This document shows positions 12,635 through 24,898 of a stretch of 64,000 nt of DNA, piece after piece. The DNA comes from Alligator mississippiensis (lineage: Eukaryota; Chordata; Crocodylia; Alligatoridae). The notes below the pieces were generated by a model. The model saw nothing but the letters and a program-made list of their open reading frames with translations, had not been told where the DNA came from and ran no database searches. The translations under genes were made by a program, and so were the position numbers. The stretch is from NCBI RefSeq assembly GCF_030867095.1, contig NC_081827.1, positions 49,206,501 through 49,270,500 on the forward strand, read 5' to 3'. Each line of letters starts with the position of its first letter. The stretch's first letter is position 1.

Positions 12635-13364
12635 TGTCCAATAACAGTCATCAGCATTCTTTATCCATTCATCTCAACATGTTCCCAAGGGAATATTTGA
12701 TGGAGAGCACCAATGGAAAAAATGGAAAAGCTGTCCTCACTCATACCATTCTAATGTTCCCTAATTTTCTTTAGGGGTTCCCCAAATCTCCATCTCCAAC
12801 TCCAGCATTTCACAGGAAACTTTGGTCTGCGCTTAGACTCTTCTCATCAGATGGAGTGAGTTACTTTGGAGTTATATGTCCATTGTTCTTGGTTATTGGG
12901 GCTGGATCATGCCTTCATGTTGGAAGTTCTCATGATTTTATTTGATTATGGAGGTAGGATGGATTTGCGTCTTGTAGCATACCCTTTTATTAATTTTGCC
13001 TTGTCTTGAAGTACAAATTACTGATAGATCTTAAGTAAGTTGCCACATTTTCCAGTGTACCTTGGCTGCTTGAGAGGCTGCCTGGGTTGCTGGCTTTTTT
13101 TCCTCCTCCTTCCTTTTTTTCTTCAGATTTAATTCTAAAGGGCATTCAATATGACAGAAGCTCATCCTATCCTTCCAGGGCTTCTGACACACTTTAAAGA
13201 CATAACAATGTAGAAATTACAAAACATAGATCAGCTAATGCAGCAAAACCTCTCTGTCCTACAACACATTGTACTACACTTTTCCAAAAAAAGGAAATCC
13301 AACTTCAAATGCCTAAATCCATCACTTCCTGATCAGGTAGACAAAGATGACCAGTTCACAGCAA
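12635..13364. other. Intergenic, unassigned
   Basis: No gene or clear repeat is visible. Confidence 0.5.
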
Positions 13365-13757
13365 TCCTTAGGAAAGTACAGGCAGTCAAAATGCCTGAGG
13401 CTGAATCGATTCAATCTTCACAGGTTAGTCTCATCTGTGTAGATTGAACTGATAAGGAAGTGAATAGACATTCACTTTTGATTCTGGAAATGCAGCCACA
13501 AGTCTGCATTGGCCCAAGCCAGAAGCTGGCGGGGAGGGGAAGGGCTAAGGTGGGGGGAGGGAAGGAAGGCACTAGAGCACTCTCCTTACTTAGCTGGAGT
13601 GGACAGCTTGAGCCAAAGCTAACCAGTAAGGGTGGTGCAAAGCATCCTGGGATGCTGGGGGACTGTGAGTTAACTTGAATCTGGAGGGGATCTGGGACAG
13701 AAGTTCAATAAACCAGTTTAATCTAAATCAGTTAAGTCTGTATATGTTCTGTCCCTA
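13365..13757 (+). mobile_element. Short copy of the GGCTAGGGACAGACATT family
   Basis: Contains the family block 'GGCTGAATCGATTCAATCTT' near the left and ends with TTCTGTCCCTAGCC, the inverted form of GGCTAGGGACAGA. About 390 bp with a GC-rich middle (GGGAGGGAAGGAAGG). Related to copies at 16752, 19390, 21676 and 60200. Confidence 0.7.
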
Positions 13758-15193
13758 GCCTGACAGACTAAATTCCTCTGGCTTTTACATCTTCTGCTCA
13801 GGACTGTGACAGAATGGAACCACTGAGCCATAAATGTAAGGGATGGTAAATAACAATACAGAATAAAAAAAAGACACATTATTAAATGTCAGGAGCTGAT
13901 ACTGGGTATCTCAAGCAACAAAAACCTCTGATCACTCATCAGGCTTTGCAATTTCCTGATTGTGGCTGGATGTGAGAAAAATGGACAAAGATTGTGTAGC
14001 ACTATTCAGGTATAAAAAGGGGGGTTAGTTTTCACTCAAATGATAACTCTGCAGCCTGAATTCATGTTGAAAAATATCATAGTGATCACATCACCAGTGT
14101 ATGCTGCATTTTATGAATGAGTCTATTTTATAAAAATCTATTTGGCAGACAAGCACATAAATACAGTATGACAAATGTCATCCTATTTAAGTATTTCATT
14201 AAGCAAGGGCATTTCACAGTGGCTTTTAAAATGGGTCATTAACCCCTCAGAGTTACTAATTTCCCATCATGAAATTGCTATTATTTTATCCCCCCTTTAG
14301 GGGTCTATGCAGCAAAATATAAGACCGAGTAATTCTCTGCTCAGTTGGGATAAACACCCTGAGGTTCTTAGTCAGGGAGGTAGGGCGGGAGGGGTGCTGC
14401 TATGGTACAGTGACCCTAGCATAAGACTGGGGATTTGTGCATGTGAAAAGCAATCCAGGAAAACACTGTCCATGTGCCATTCCCCTACCAGCCCTCTGAA
14501 GGTTACTCTCCAAAATGAACACTAAGAAACTGTTCATTTGCACAGGGCCTTCTGTAGTATGGAAACTCATGTCCAGAAATATGAGAAATTAAAAAATCCA
14601 GGGGTAGCAGAGCCCTTTGGAGGAAGTACAGACTGTGCCTCCTGAAAGACACTCTAAGACCTATGTATGTATGTACCTTGAGTGATCTGCAGGTTTGAGG
14701 GGTTATATCCCCTACTAACTCTAGCCCCACAAAAATTGCTAAGGTCAACTGAGAGCAACTTCCTGCAAATACCATCAAGGCACCAAATCCGCCAGGTAAA
14801 AACATGCATGTGGGAAGTCATTCTCAGTAGTTGCTCCTCAGTTCTGAAATTCCCTCTCTCTAGAGGCCTGCCAGAGCCGAACCTATAAGACCTTCTGGAA
14901 GTGCTATAAGACTTTCCTATTTGACCAGGTGTTTAGCAAGCAAGGCTAAGCTAGGGTATTATTTAGGTACTTCTTGTTTTCTAGTTTATTTTAATATTCT
15001 AATTACTTTTAGATGTTATTTTGCTCTTAGTATAAATTTCCCTGAGCCTTTGTTGGGAACAGCAGCATACAAATCTAATAAACAAATAGGTAAAGCAGAA
15101 ATAAATCTCGTTTCAGTAAGTGCGACATTGATAGCACAGATAGCAGACTGGCAGCTGTACTCCAGCGATATTCCAGTTTCATACACAAAATGT
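13758..15193. other. Intergenic, unassigned
   Basis: A/T-rich sequence. I see no gene, and no repeat that I can name. Confidence 0.5.
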
Positions 15194-15201
15194 GCTTAAA
15201 C

Positions 15202-16561
15202 CAGGGGCCGGCAATTATTTTCGGGTGGAGGGCCAGTTACTGAGTTTTGGCAAGCCGTCAAGGGCCACATGGGTAGCCCTGTCCCATGACAGTTGCCCCA
15301 CCCCCTGGTTGCCATCTTGGGACCAGAAGCTCTGGCCCCTAACCCATGACCTTTGGCACCAGAAGTCCTTTTCCTTGCCCCCTGGAATTACTTCTATCAG
15401 CAAGGGGTTTTACCATCTCTGAACCAGAAAAATACCACATTATATTCTAACAATCAAATGTACTACAACATTCGTTAACTGAATTTAAAAAAATAAATAT
15501 TTTTGTCCTGATTTACATGCGTTTGTGTAGTGTACATAGAGGTGATAGTATAATAGATTAAAATTAAGTCTTACTCTTGCATATTGTGGGAGGGTGTGGG
15601 TGGGAGGGTGGGTATAAATTTGTGGGTGTGTAGGGTGTGGGGCACCATGTCCTAGCTGCTCCTGTGATCCTGGTGCTGCAGCTGGGAACCACGTGATGCT
15701 GGAGTATGGCAGGTGGGGAGGAGTTGGGGGAGCAGGGAAATGGCTGCAGCAGGAGGGGGGAAGGAGCAATGAGCGGGCATGTGGAGCACAACAACAGCTG
15801 GGCAGGAGCATGGGGCCCATGATAGTACATTGGGGCTAGCTCTGGCAGGGCTCAGGGCAGGGCAGCAGGAGCACAGGGTGCAGGCTGGCAGGGGTCTATG
15901 GAGCTGGGTTGTGCTGCTCAAGCAGGGAGAGGAGGGAGCCAGCCCATCTCCATAGAGACAGCCCATACTCCTGTTGCCCCACTGTGGGCCCCACTGGAGC
16001 TGGCCCCAGGGCACCAGTGTGGGCAACACCTTCCCACCCGGATGTCACTGCTCTCCGTGTGCCCACCTGCTGCCCCTTCTCCCCGCCTGCCACAGCCGTT
16101 TCCCCACTCCCCCCCCTGCCAGCACCATGTAGTTCCCAGCTGCAGTGCTGAGACCTGGAAGTGGCCTGGCCAGCCCTAAGGACTGGGGTCCCATGGTCCT
16201 CTCCTGCCTCCCTCCTCCCCACCTACTTCTTGTATTTCCCTTGGCACAGGGAGGCAGGGACAGTCCCAGGCCAGAGGGCTTCAGGAGCCCTTACTAGGCA
16301 AAGGCTTCTGGCTGGGGCTTGGGGTGGGGTGGGGTGGGAAGGCTGGAGGGAGAATGGGACTTAGCTGGAGTTACTGTTGTGGCTGTTTAGTTTTGCCACC
16401 GGCTCCCCCTGGGTCCTACTGCCCCTGGTTCCTCTCATCTTTGACAGGCAGCCATGGGCAGATAAATACTAATTTTCTAAATTTTTTAGGGGCTCCATGG
16501 GGCAGATAGAATAGCCTGGTATGCCAGATCTTGCCCACAGGCTGTATTTTGTCCACTCCTG
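15202..16561 (+). mobile_element. hAT element, 1.36 kb, with perfect 8-bp target duplication
   Basis: Starts CAGGGGCCGGCAA and ends GTCCACTCCTG (reverse complement CAGGAGTGGAC). GCTTAAAC occurs directly outside both ends (15194-15201 and 16562-16569), a perfect 8-bp target duplication typical of hAT. The interior is GC-rich and has no recognisable transposase, so the long open frames there are compositional. A remnant of a similar terminus lies at 24490-24576 in reverse orientation. Confidence 0.9.
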
Positions 16562-16751
16562 GCTTAAACCCTTACATGATGTACCTGTTATTTTAAGGTT
16601 AGCCACTTAAAATATATAAAATACATTTAGAAACACCCTCATAAATATGTTATCAGCATCTGTAGACAATGGCTGTAGATATGTAGGGATTATTTTGTTT
16701 TTATGTAAATTCAGTGCTCCTGAAAGCTTTTGGCTATAGTCCTGGGACCAA

Positions 16752-17004
16752 AGGCTAGGTACAGACATTCAAAAAGTCCAAGGGAGAATCAAAGTTGCAT
16801 GATTTTCTGTAAGTGGCATAGTTTAGGTCAGTAGCAAACAGAACACACATTTACCCTTTGGTGGGGGGCAGTGGTAAAAATCTTAGATCAGGTTCCTCTA
16901 TTTTTAAACCAGTCTGTGTGCGCTCAACTTCTGTTTTGTTATGGGTATAGGCCAGTTTCTGATCACTTATACTGGTAAAAGTGTAATGTCTGTACCTGGC
17001 CATA
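16752..17004 (+). mobile_element. MITE of the GGCTAGGGACAGACATT family
   Basis: About 250 bp bounded by GGCTAGGTACAGACATTCAA on the left and TAATGTCTGTACCTGGCC on the right, which are inverted copies of each other. The compact length suggests an internally deleted member of the family seen at 19390-20733. Confidence 0.8.
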
Positions 17005-18090
17005 GTCTTTTATTTATCCACAGTTCATATACATTGGGGCTTACACTCATCAATGAAAGATGACTCTTAGCATTCCAAGGACATTGGTCAGTCTTGATCT
17101 GGAACTTACTATATCAGGTTTGCAAGTTATCCTCTATTCCCATTCGGCATATTCAGCATTTGTTCACGGAAATACTGCCCACAGAGATGATAATTGCTTC
17201 TCAGCCTTTCAGCTAGGCTCAAGATTCTGTGGTCTGTGATTACATCTGTGAAGTAGTCTCTCAATAAAGTTGTAAATCCTTACTGGTTTAATTTAATTAC
17301 TGGTTTAATTATAATAGCTCCTTGGGTAGACAGTAAGCGATTCACCTGCCATACGGGAGGACACAAATCTCTCTCAGGTATTGTTAATACATTTGAGTCA
17401 TTGATGTAGAAAAGAAAGGCCCTGAATCCCAGTACAGCTCTTGAGTGCCATGGAGCAGATACAGTAAGTAAGCAAAGATAGCAATTTGGTGCACAGCCAA
17501 ATAATTCTTTTTTTCTGTACACTTTATGAGACAGTCTCATGGTTTATTTTTGCTGAAGGTAGTCAGCTTTCCTGTAAAAATCAAAGTCTGTGCTTGGGAA
17601 AACTCATAGCAGTTATTTGGAACTTGATGTGACTTTCATTCTTCTATTACAACCAACTTTGCTGACAGTGATTGTTTGTGTGTGTTATTACAAAACATGT
17701 GTTTATCATTAATTGCATACCATTTCCATACTCATATTTGTAAGCTTCAGCAAGCTGCAACTCAGCTGTCTTAGTTAAATCATCTTTTAGCTTTCACTGA
17801 CCCATATACTAGTCATGAGAATACTGGCCTCTCTGTTGTACAAACTCCTTTTGTTGTGGTTTAATAAAGCCAGTGCTTAGTGTTTTCCAGTAAGTTCCTT
17901 TCTCAGGTGGTACAAAGATATTCCAATAGCTGTTATGTGTTTGCAACATACTGTAGAAGAGTCAATTTTTGGCATAAGTCATGCACTCTAAAGTTTTGGG
18001 AGCAGCAATTATAGCCAAGGAGATGAGTTTTCGTATCTCATATACTCTGAAGAAAGTTTCAAAACATGCTGGTAAGCAAAGCTCTAGTGG
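17005..18090. other. Intergenic, unassigned
   Basis: A/T-rich. There is a small tandem doubling of TACTGGTTTAATT near 17281-17310; otherwise nothing recognised. Confidence 0.45.
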
Positions 18091-18091
18091 T

Positions 18092-18165
18092 AATAATAAC
18101 AATAATAATAGAAGAACCCTAGCACCCAGGAACTCCAGTTAAAGATGGATCCCTTGTCACATTGT
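18092..18165 (-). mobile_element. CR1/L2-type retroposon 3' tail fragment
   Basis: Reads AATAATAACAATAATAATAG followed by CCTAGCACCCAGGAACTCCAG on the plus strand, the reverse of the '...GGGGCTCCTAGGTGCTA...(AATA)n' 3' tail that is abundant in sauropsid genomes. Fuller copies lie at 43765 and 44375. Confidence 0.5.
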
Positions 18166-19389
18166 CATTATCAATTATAATATCAATTATATTATATGCC
18201 TTAAGGAGGCAAGCATTGTAGGCACGATCATGTCCATTTACACATGGAAGTTTCTGCATATCATGCTTTTGGAGTCTGATTTAGATCCTGGGGCTCGATA
18301 GCGGTTGAGGCCAAAAGCAGCCACAAACATGTGATGATTAACTGAAACCAGATTCATTGCCCAATAGACTTGTGGGTGAGCATTATCTCTGATTCTACCC
18401 TGTGGGTGAGCTCTGAGTCCCACCAAAGTCATTTTGAGAGGCTGTTGTAGGGACAGCATTGGTGCTTCTGAAGAGAAGCTGTGCAGGGGACACAAACTTT
18501 TTCTTTGGGTTTAATTTTAAAGACAAGATCACACAGAGTCCAAACTCCAACACAGTCTCTGACTACATTCACTTAAAGCCTTACACCCAGCTACTGCTTC
18601 CCCCTGAACCCTCAAACTGTCAAAAGCTCAGTGCAATATACCAAAGGCAGCTCTGCTGTTTAAAGCTCCCTGCCCTGACTTTAAACTAGCCAAATCCTTC
18701 CTCTTCCATGCACTGTCCCCCACCCCTCACCCAAAAGAACCCCCAAAACAACCAAACCAAGAACAATCTAATCTCTTTAAAAGTCTCTAAGCTTTGAGTC
18801 TGGGGTAGCTCAGCAGCACCTGATTGCCTTCCAACTGGGGCAGGCTCTCTGCCCTGACCTTAGGACCTATGCTGGGATTTCAGGCAAGCACAATGCAAAC
18901 AACACACCCCTTTTAGCTCACAGCTGAGGGTCTCTTTCCTCCCAGGGAGCCTTCAAGCTGTGCAGGAAGATAAAGCTAGTTCATCAGCAAAAGACACTGT
19001 AACTTTTACTTCTTAAAACTCTGAAACGGAATTCTTCTTTCTGGGTCTCCCAGGAGGACAAATGGTGGTAATAAACATTTGATCTTTTGCAGAAAACTGA
19101 TTTTCAACGTTTTTGTTATAAGCAGAAGACTGATTTTCAACATTTTTGTTATAAGCAATTACACCTTTCACACTAGCAAATGGATGAGGATTTGCTCACT
19201 CATTTTTCACACAGGACATACATGCAACCACAGTTCCAGAGTAGGACCATGATCTTAGTTACACTGATGTCCTTGAAGTCAGCTGAGTTCCACTGAATTT
19301 GCAGCACTGCGCTTGGGATTGGAATTGCACGGAAACATTTCTTACTGACAAATGAACAGTCTAATTTGTCAGATCTCCTGCATCCTTTA
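18166..19389. other. Intergenic, with a 33-bp tandem doubling
   Basis: No gene is supported. 19089-19121 and 19122-19154 are two adjacent copies of a 33-bp unit (GCAGAAAACTGATTTTCAAC...) differing at two positions. Confidence 0.7.
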
Positions 19390-20733
19390 GGCTAGGGACA
19401 GACATTCAAAAAGCCCAAGCCTGAATTGATTCAATCTCTGCAGGTTAGTCTAACCTACAGAGATTGAACCAGTTTGCAAGTGGGTAGACGATCCCTGTTT
19501 ATTTGAGAAATGAAGGCACATTACTCAGGCCTGCCAGGGCCTGCCCACACCCCTGTGGAAGGGAAGGGAGGGCTGCTCTAGTGCCCCCTAGCTCCTGGTC
19601 TGGCCCAGCTCTGCTGTGCAGCTGCCTCAGCTGGGGCTGAGTGGGACCAGGCCAGGCCATGGGGGCATGGCCATCCCTGGAGGCTGCAGCTTAGTGACAG
19701 CCACTCCACTTGCCCAGGCTGGGCCAGGCAGTCCTGCACACAGACCGCCTCTCTCTGCCCCCATTGGTGGAGGGTATGAGGGCAGGAAGTCGGGGAAGAG
19801 TTCCCCTCCGGGGCTGGGCAGCTGTGCACAGAGCCCCCCTCCCCACCCTGAATGGAGCAGGAGGAGCAGGGGGAAAAATTCCCCTCTGGAGCCAGGCATC
19901 TATGCACAGAGTCCCACCTCCCCACCCTGCAGGGAGGAGAGGGGCTGCTCCACCTCAGCTGCGGTCTCCTGGTGGGAGGGGTGAGGAATTAACCCCCTCC
20001 CTGCCCCCTTAGCCTTAATGGGGCCATGCTGGAATGGCTGTGGTCCCTGCTAGTGGGACAGAGAAGGAGTGGGGGTGGAAACCCCAGTCCTGGGCAGCCT
20101 GACACAGAGGCTGCTTCTCCTCCTCCTTTCACTGCTCCAGGGGTGGGACCTGGCCAGATGCCATCGTGGCTTGGCCCAGTTAAGGTGAAGGGGGTCAGGG
20201 AGGGGGTTAATTCCTCCCTCTGTTCCTTCTGCCTCTGGGGACCACAGCCTGAGTCTTCCAGCCCCCCACCCCCTCCACTGCACACAGGCGACAGGCAGAC
20301 CCCAGCTCCAGTGGGGGGGGGAGGGGAAGGAGGGAGGAATTAACCCCCTCCCTGCCTACTTTGCCTTAATGGAGCTATGCCTGCTGGTGTCTCACCGCGT
20401 CCGTCCGTCCTTGTCCCTGCTCAGGTTAGAGAGCAGAGGGGCGGGACCAGCCCTGCTCTCTAGAGCAGACAACACAGCCCAACCCAGAGACCATGCTGGG
20501 GTGCTGGAGGACTCTGGTTTAACTTAAACCAGGAAGGGGTCTGGGACAGACATTGAATAAACTGGGTTGACCCAAATTGGTTAAGTCTGATACTACAATC
20601 AACCAGGTTTATCTTTAACTAGTTTCAACCATTTTGAAACTGGTTCATGTGCACTGAACTTATGTTCTGTTACAGGTTTAAACCAGTTTCTGATCATTTA
20701 AACTGGTTTATGTGTCACTTTTGTAACTAGCCT
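19390..20733 (+). mobile_element. Long copy of the GGCTAGGGACAGACATT family
   Basis: About 1.34 kb from GGCTAGGGACAGACATTC to the inverted end TTGTAACTAGCC. The right flank carries the family's GGTTTAAACCAGTTTCTGAT block. The GC-rich interior contains a repeated module: GGAATTAACCCCCTCCCTGC near 19985 and again near 20336, and its inverse near 20205. No transposase was recognised; open frames in it are compositional. Confidence 0.75.
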
Positions 20734-21675
20734 TAGTGCCTACAACCTATACTTCAAGATGTACCTCTGAGAAACAATGAAAATGAGAGCTTCTCAAGAG
20801 TAAGACCTTCACTTGATGAGTTAGAAAGTGCATAAGGATTTGATTTTCCAGATTTATATGGTTATGACCAAATTCCTATATGAGATACTCACCCATTCCT
20901 AGTGATTGCTGAGGCTAGCTTGCCTTACAGCTGCAAAAGTCTTTAGAAGCTCTTTTAAAGGATTTTTCAGTCTTACTAATTCTGGGAACTATAATAGCCA
21001 TTTTCCTTTATGTTCTTTCAAATAGGCTCTATAAGACAGTAAAGTTCATTTTAACGGGAAAAAAACCACAAAAATAGCAGTGATGAGTGAGAGGCAAAAA
21101 ATAACAATGGACAACACAAACAGTTCAGTGCAGTGGGAGAATATTGCCATTTTCCTTGTTTCATTAAAAAAAATGTAGTATCATTTTGTCTTAAAATATA
21201 CAAGCTGTGTAAAACAGCTGACTTAATGTTGCATCAAAAACCTTGGGTGAAATCCAAGCACCTTTTAGCAAATGGCAGAACTCCCATTGACTTCAACAGG
21301 GTCAAGCTGTCATCCCTTAATTGTTTACTCTCTTGGTTTTTGTGTATTTGATTTTTTACCCTTTATTTGTCTTTTGTTACTTTTGCCTATAAGGGAAACA
21401 GATTCCTAGCTGGTATTATCTTTAATGGAGCCATGCCAACTCATGCTAGCTGAAGGTCTGGCCCAATTTGAAAGTTCCTAAGACACATAGCCAAGCAAGA
21501 TAATATTGTGATTCTGGCACCCATTTAGAAAGTCAGTATACAGCAAATTTTATAGAATCATGTGAAAGAAGCAGAGGAATGCATTACAAATCTGGTATTT
21601 AAGTTAAGAATTACATTCTACTGTATGTTGTCTTGCAATAGATTGATGATACTGGGGATTATTTCCAACTGCATA
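20734..21675. other. Intergenic, unassigned
   Basis: A/T-rich, no gene or named repeat seen. Confidence 0.5.
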
Positions 21676-22403
21676 GAACTTGGAGGCTCAAGGCTGAATT
21701 GATTCAGTCTTTGCAGGTTAGTTTAAGCTGCAGAGATTAAACTGAGAAACAACTGGACAGACGTTTACCTTTGATTCAGGAAATGCAGCCACATACCTAC
21801 AGCAGCTCAGGCCAGAAGCTGAGGTGGGAGGGGAGGGAGGCGCTAAAGCATGACTCTCTAGCACGTAGCTAGCATGGGCAGTGTGTTGGCTTCCTCTTCT
21901 TGCTGTCCCCAAGGTCTCTGGGATTTGTAGACCAGAATCACAGCAGCAGGACTATTCAGGGTTGCTCATCACTTCCTTTTCCTTCTTCCAGGTGCCTCTG
22001 GGATTTGTAGTCCAGTCACAGCCAGCAGTAAGTTTGAGCAGTGGAAGGGGTGTTTAACCCCCCTCCCTGGCCCCATCCCCCATCCGGGGTTTGCCTGGAA
22101 GCTAAGCTTGCTCCTCCCCACCTTGTCAGCCAGCCCTTACTGCTCCAACTAGGGAGCAGAGGGGCAGGGCTAGCCCTGCTCTGCTGGAGCAGACAGCGCA
22201 GCCAAGCCCAGGAAGGAGTCGGGGACAGAAGTTTTATAAACTGGCTTGACACAAATCAGTTAAGTCTGGTACCACAGTCAACCAGGTTTATCTTAAACCA
22301 GTTTCAGCCATTTTGAAACTGGCTTATGTGTACTTCTGTTACAGGTTTAAACCAGTTTCTGATTACTTAAACCAGTTTATGTGTAATTTTGGTCCCTAGC
22401 TTG
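21676..22403 (+). mobile_element. Mid-length copy of the GGCTAGGGACAGACATT family
   Basis: Shares the left block AGGCTGAATTGATTCAGTCT and the right block GGTTTAAACCAGTTTCTGAT with the element at 19390-20733, ending TTTTGGTCCCTAGC. The left terminus is degraded. The interior is about 600 bp shorter than in the long copy. Confidence 0.7.
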
Positions 22404-23725
22404 AGAGTTTTTAGCTGACCCTATCACTGCAACCACAACATGTACTAGGATGTATTAAGTGAAATCATTCTTTGTTATTAAACACATCAGCATTATTAGC
22501 TGTGCCAGATTTGAAACACAACAAAAGGCCATATTCATTCTAAACTTCAAAAAACTTTTCTCCCCGAATTACCTTTTGAGTTGAGTTGTTTATGCCTGTT
22601 CTCAACCAAGGAGGTCCTCAACCAAGTTCGTCTGGAAAGCTTGAGGAAAATTTATTTAGCTATTTCTTAGTTATCACACCATATTTCATCTCATTAAGCT
22701 TTTCTACAGGCATGAGCTTTTTTTTTTTTATTAATTCAAAGTGGTTTGGATTTAAAACTTTGTCCTTTGGCAGAACACTTTTAGGGACTGGGTTATAATC
22801 ACTCTGGGATATATTCACACCCCATGAAATGAGGTTAAATATGGCATTGTTTAACATTTAGGTGCCTTCCTGTTGTGTGATAGCCACTTAAGCTGGCCCA
22901 TAAAAAACTCCGAGGAAAGACATGCAGGGGAGATGTGTAGGGGGTGCACGTGCACCCCCTGAGAGTGCTGGTGCACCCCCTGTCAGGCCATGCTCCCTGT
23001 GTAGCCAGCAGGCAGGTGGGAGCACCAGTGCCCCCACTGCAAGCACCGGCAGGGGCTGCCAGCAAAAGCAGCCATGCTGCTTCCGGAAGTGGCTGGGGAG
23101 CTCTGGAAGCAGCGCAGCTGCTTTTACTGTGAGTGAGACTGGTGCCCCTGCAGCCAGTGGGATTGACTGCCAGGGGACCCCCTGCCCTGGCCAGCAGGAT
23201 CAGTTGCTGGAGGACACCCCCTCCGTCACTGACTGGTGTCAGGGGGTGCGTGCCCCTCCCAACTCAAGAGGCAGCAGACACCCATAGAGACATGGATTAA
23301 GTCCTCTCCTCCAAAAGTTAAGATTGACCTAGCTTAAGCACCTACCTCCAGGAGAAAGTTCATAATTATGAATCATGAGCAGTATTAGGTTCTCCTTCCA
23401 GTCCAGAGTTAAGTGCCTTTCTCATTTAAAACAAATTATCCCCCCCCCCGAACATATACACAGAGTAATTAAGTAGTCATTGGAGCAGGGACTGGAACCC
23501 CAGTGATTCCCTTGAACACTAGACTGCAGAGTAATTCTCATCTGCTCTCTATTGTTCTACCTATCCAACATGACCAATTATTATTTAAACAGGCCACACA
23601 CAATGCAAAAACTTCCAGAGAAAAGACTAAGAACCATGACAGGGAACCCTTTTGCCTGGGAAGTGAAAGATTGGGTTCAGGTTCCCCCAGGCAGAGGACA
23701 GATTTGAGCCTGTGTTTCTTATGTG
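22404..23725. other. Intergenic, with GC-rich palindromic block
   Basis: Mostly unassigned. 22922-23290 is a GC-rich block that begins with a perfect 22-bp palindrome at 22939-22960 (half-site AGGGGGTGCAC) and ends with a related GGGGGTGCGTGCCCC. It looks like a MITE, but ends and target duplications were not resolved. Confidence 0.4.
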
Positions 23726-24059
23726 CTAGATGAGTGCTCTAACCCCCGGGCAACTGAGGAAGATGGACAATGGTAGGATCACCAACTCCTCATCCACTAG
23801 AAGGGTTGAGGGGTCTAATTCCAGGAGAGGGTTTGTGGCTGTGAATCTTGAGCAGAGACAGGTGCTATCATAGGTCTGACCTGGCCTGGGGTGGTACAGG
23901 GAATTAGGTAGAACGCAATTGTACTCAGCTGCCCATCTCTCCATAGCCCACCCCTCTGCAACCCTCTCTTGCCTGTGTTTACCATCACTGCAGATGGACC
24001 AGATATCTGCAACAAGGATGCAGGTAGCTTGGGTACCTGCATCCTTGGGTACCTGGTGG

Positions 24060-24440
24060 GAGGAGGAATCAGAACTTGTAGTAGAGGTGATATCTTTTAT
24101 TAGAGACCAACAAGATGTTTGCCAAAAAAAAAGCCTTATTTTCAAGCTTTTGGGTGCAGGCACCCTTCTTTAGGCATAGGAGAAAATATTGTAAAAATTT
24201 TCCTAGGTAGAAATGAAAGTTCATCTTTCATAGGAGAGTTGAAGGTGTGGTAAAATCTCCTGTTTGGAACAGTTCATTTTATGCAGGTTAGGTGCAGAGA
24301 AAAGTTGGAATAGTCTGTTTACCTTGAAGTTGTTTGGTGGCACGCAGGACGTAGAGTTGTATTTCCTTCTGGTTATGATGTTTCATATTTCACAGAAGAG
24401 TAAAAAGATGGAATGCTCTTCTGAGCAGGAGTTTCTTATG
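24060..24440 (+). mobile_element. Dispersed repeat with TTTTATTAGAGACCAAC / AAGCTTTTGGGT signature
   Basis: Contains GTGATATCTTTTATTAGAGA, then CAAGCTTTTGGGTGCAGGCA and CCCTTCTTTAGG, a motif order I associate with a repeat common in fish and reptile genomes. The family name is not certain to me. The open frame read across it on the minus strand is not a gene. Confidence 0.45.
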
Positions 24441-24489
24441 TGGTGAGGTATCTTTGGGCTCGATGATACTGCAAATTACCTTGAACAAA

Positions 24490-24576
24490 GGCAGGGGGAG
24501 GAGATTTTGGGTCCACAGGAGGGGGTTGGATCACATGTTCTGGCCTGTGGCAGCAAAAGGTTGCTGACCCCTGGTT
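24490..24576 (-). mobile_element. hAT terminus remnant (CAGGGGTCAGCAACC)
   Basis: On the minus strand it reads CAGGGGTCAGCAACCTTTTG followed by CTGCCACAGGCC, the same type of terminus as the element at 15202. Only this end is recognisable; the element is truncated. Confidence 0.6.
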
Positions 24577-24847
24577 TAAGAAGGCAGCTTATACCTTCCT
24601 GAAACACACAGTATTGGCCACTACCCAGGTTGCTGAATTAGATGAACCATTAGTTGCAGTGAGCCCTACACTTTTATGTTTCTAAATTATCCCTTCCTGC
24701 TGCTTGCTAAATCCAGTTCCACAGGTTTCCATCCTCCCCTTCTCATGTTAGTGGACATAGGCAAATAAGTCTAATGGTCATATAAAAATAGTAGTGACAT
24801 GACTTGTCTGCACACAAAACATTACACTGCTTCAGTTGAATAACATG

Positions 24848-24853
24848 TTTATT
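24848..24853 (-). terminator. MET: Candidate MET polyadenylation signal AATAAA
   Basis: Minus-strand AATAAA. About 25-40 bases further downstream comes TGTAATGTTTTGTGTGC, a GT-rich element of the kind that binds CstF. It is about 2.2 kb after the MET stop codon. An alternative weaker ATTAAA lies near 26390 on the same strand. Confidence 0.55.
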
Positions 24854-24898
24854 AGGTCATACCACCAATTAGAAACGTAAGTACCATTCAGCTCATTT

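Noticed and set aside
24010..24070. Short direct repeat TGGGTACCTG/GCATCCTTGG
   Set aside because: Too short and within a degenerate repeat region; no support for function.
1..24800. Exons of CAPZA2, the usual neighbour downstream of MET
   Set aside because: None of its conserved protein segments appears in any frame; the gene probably lies further beyond position 1.
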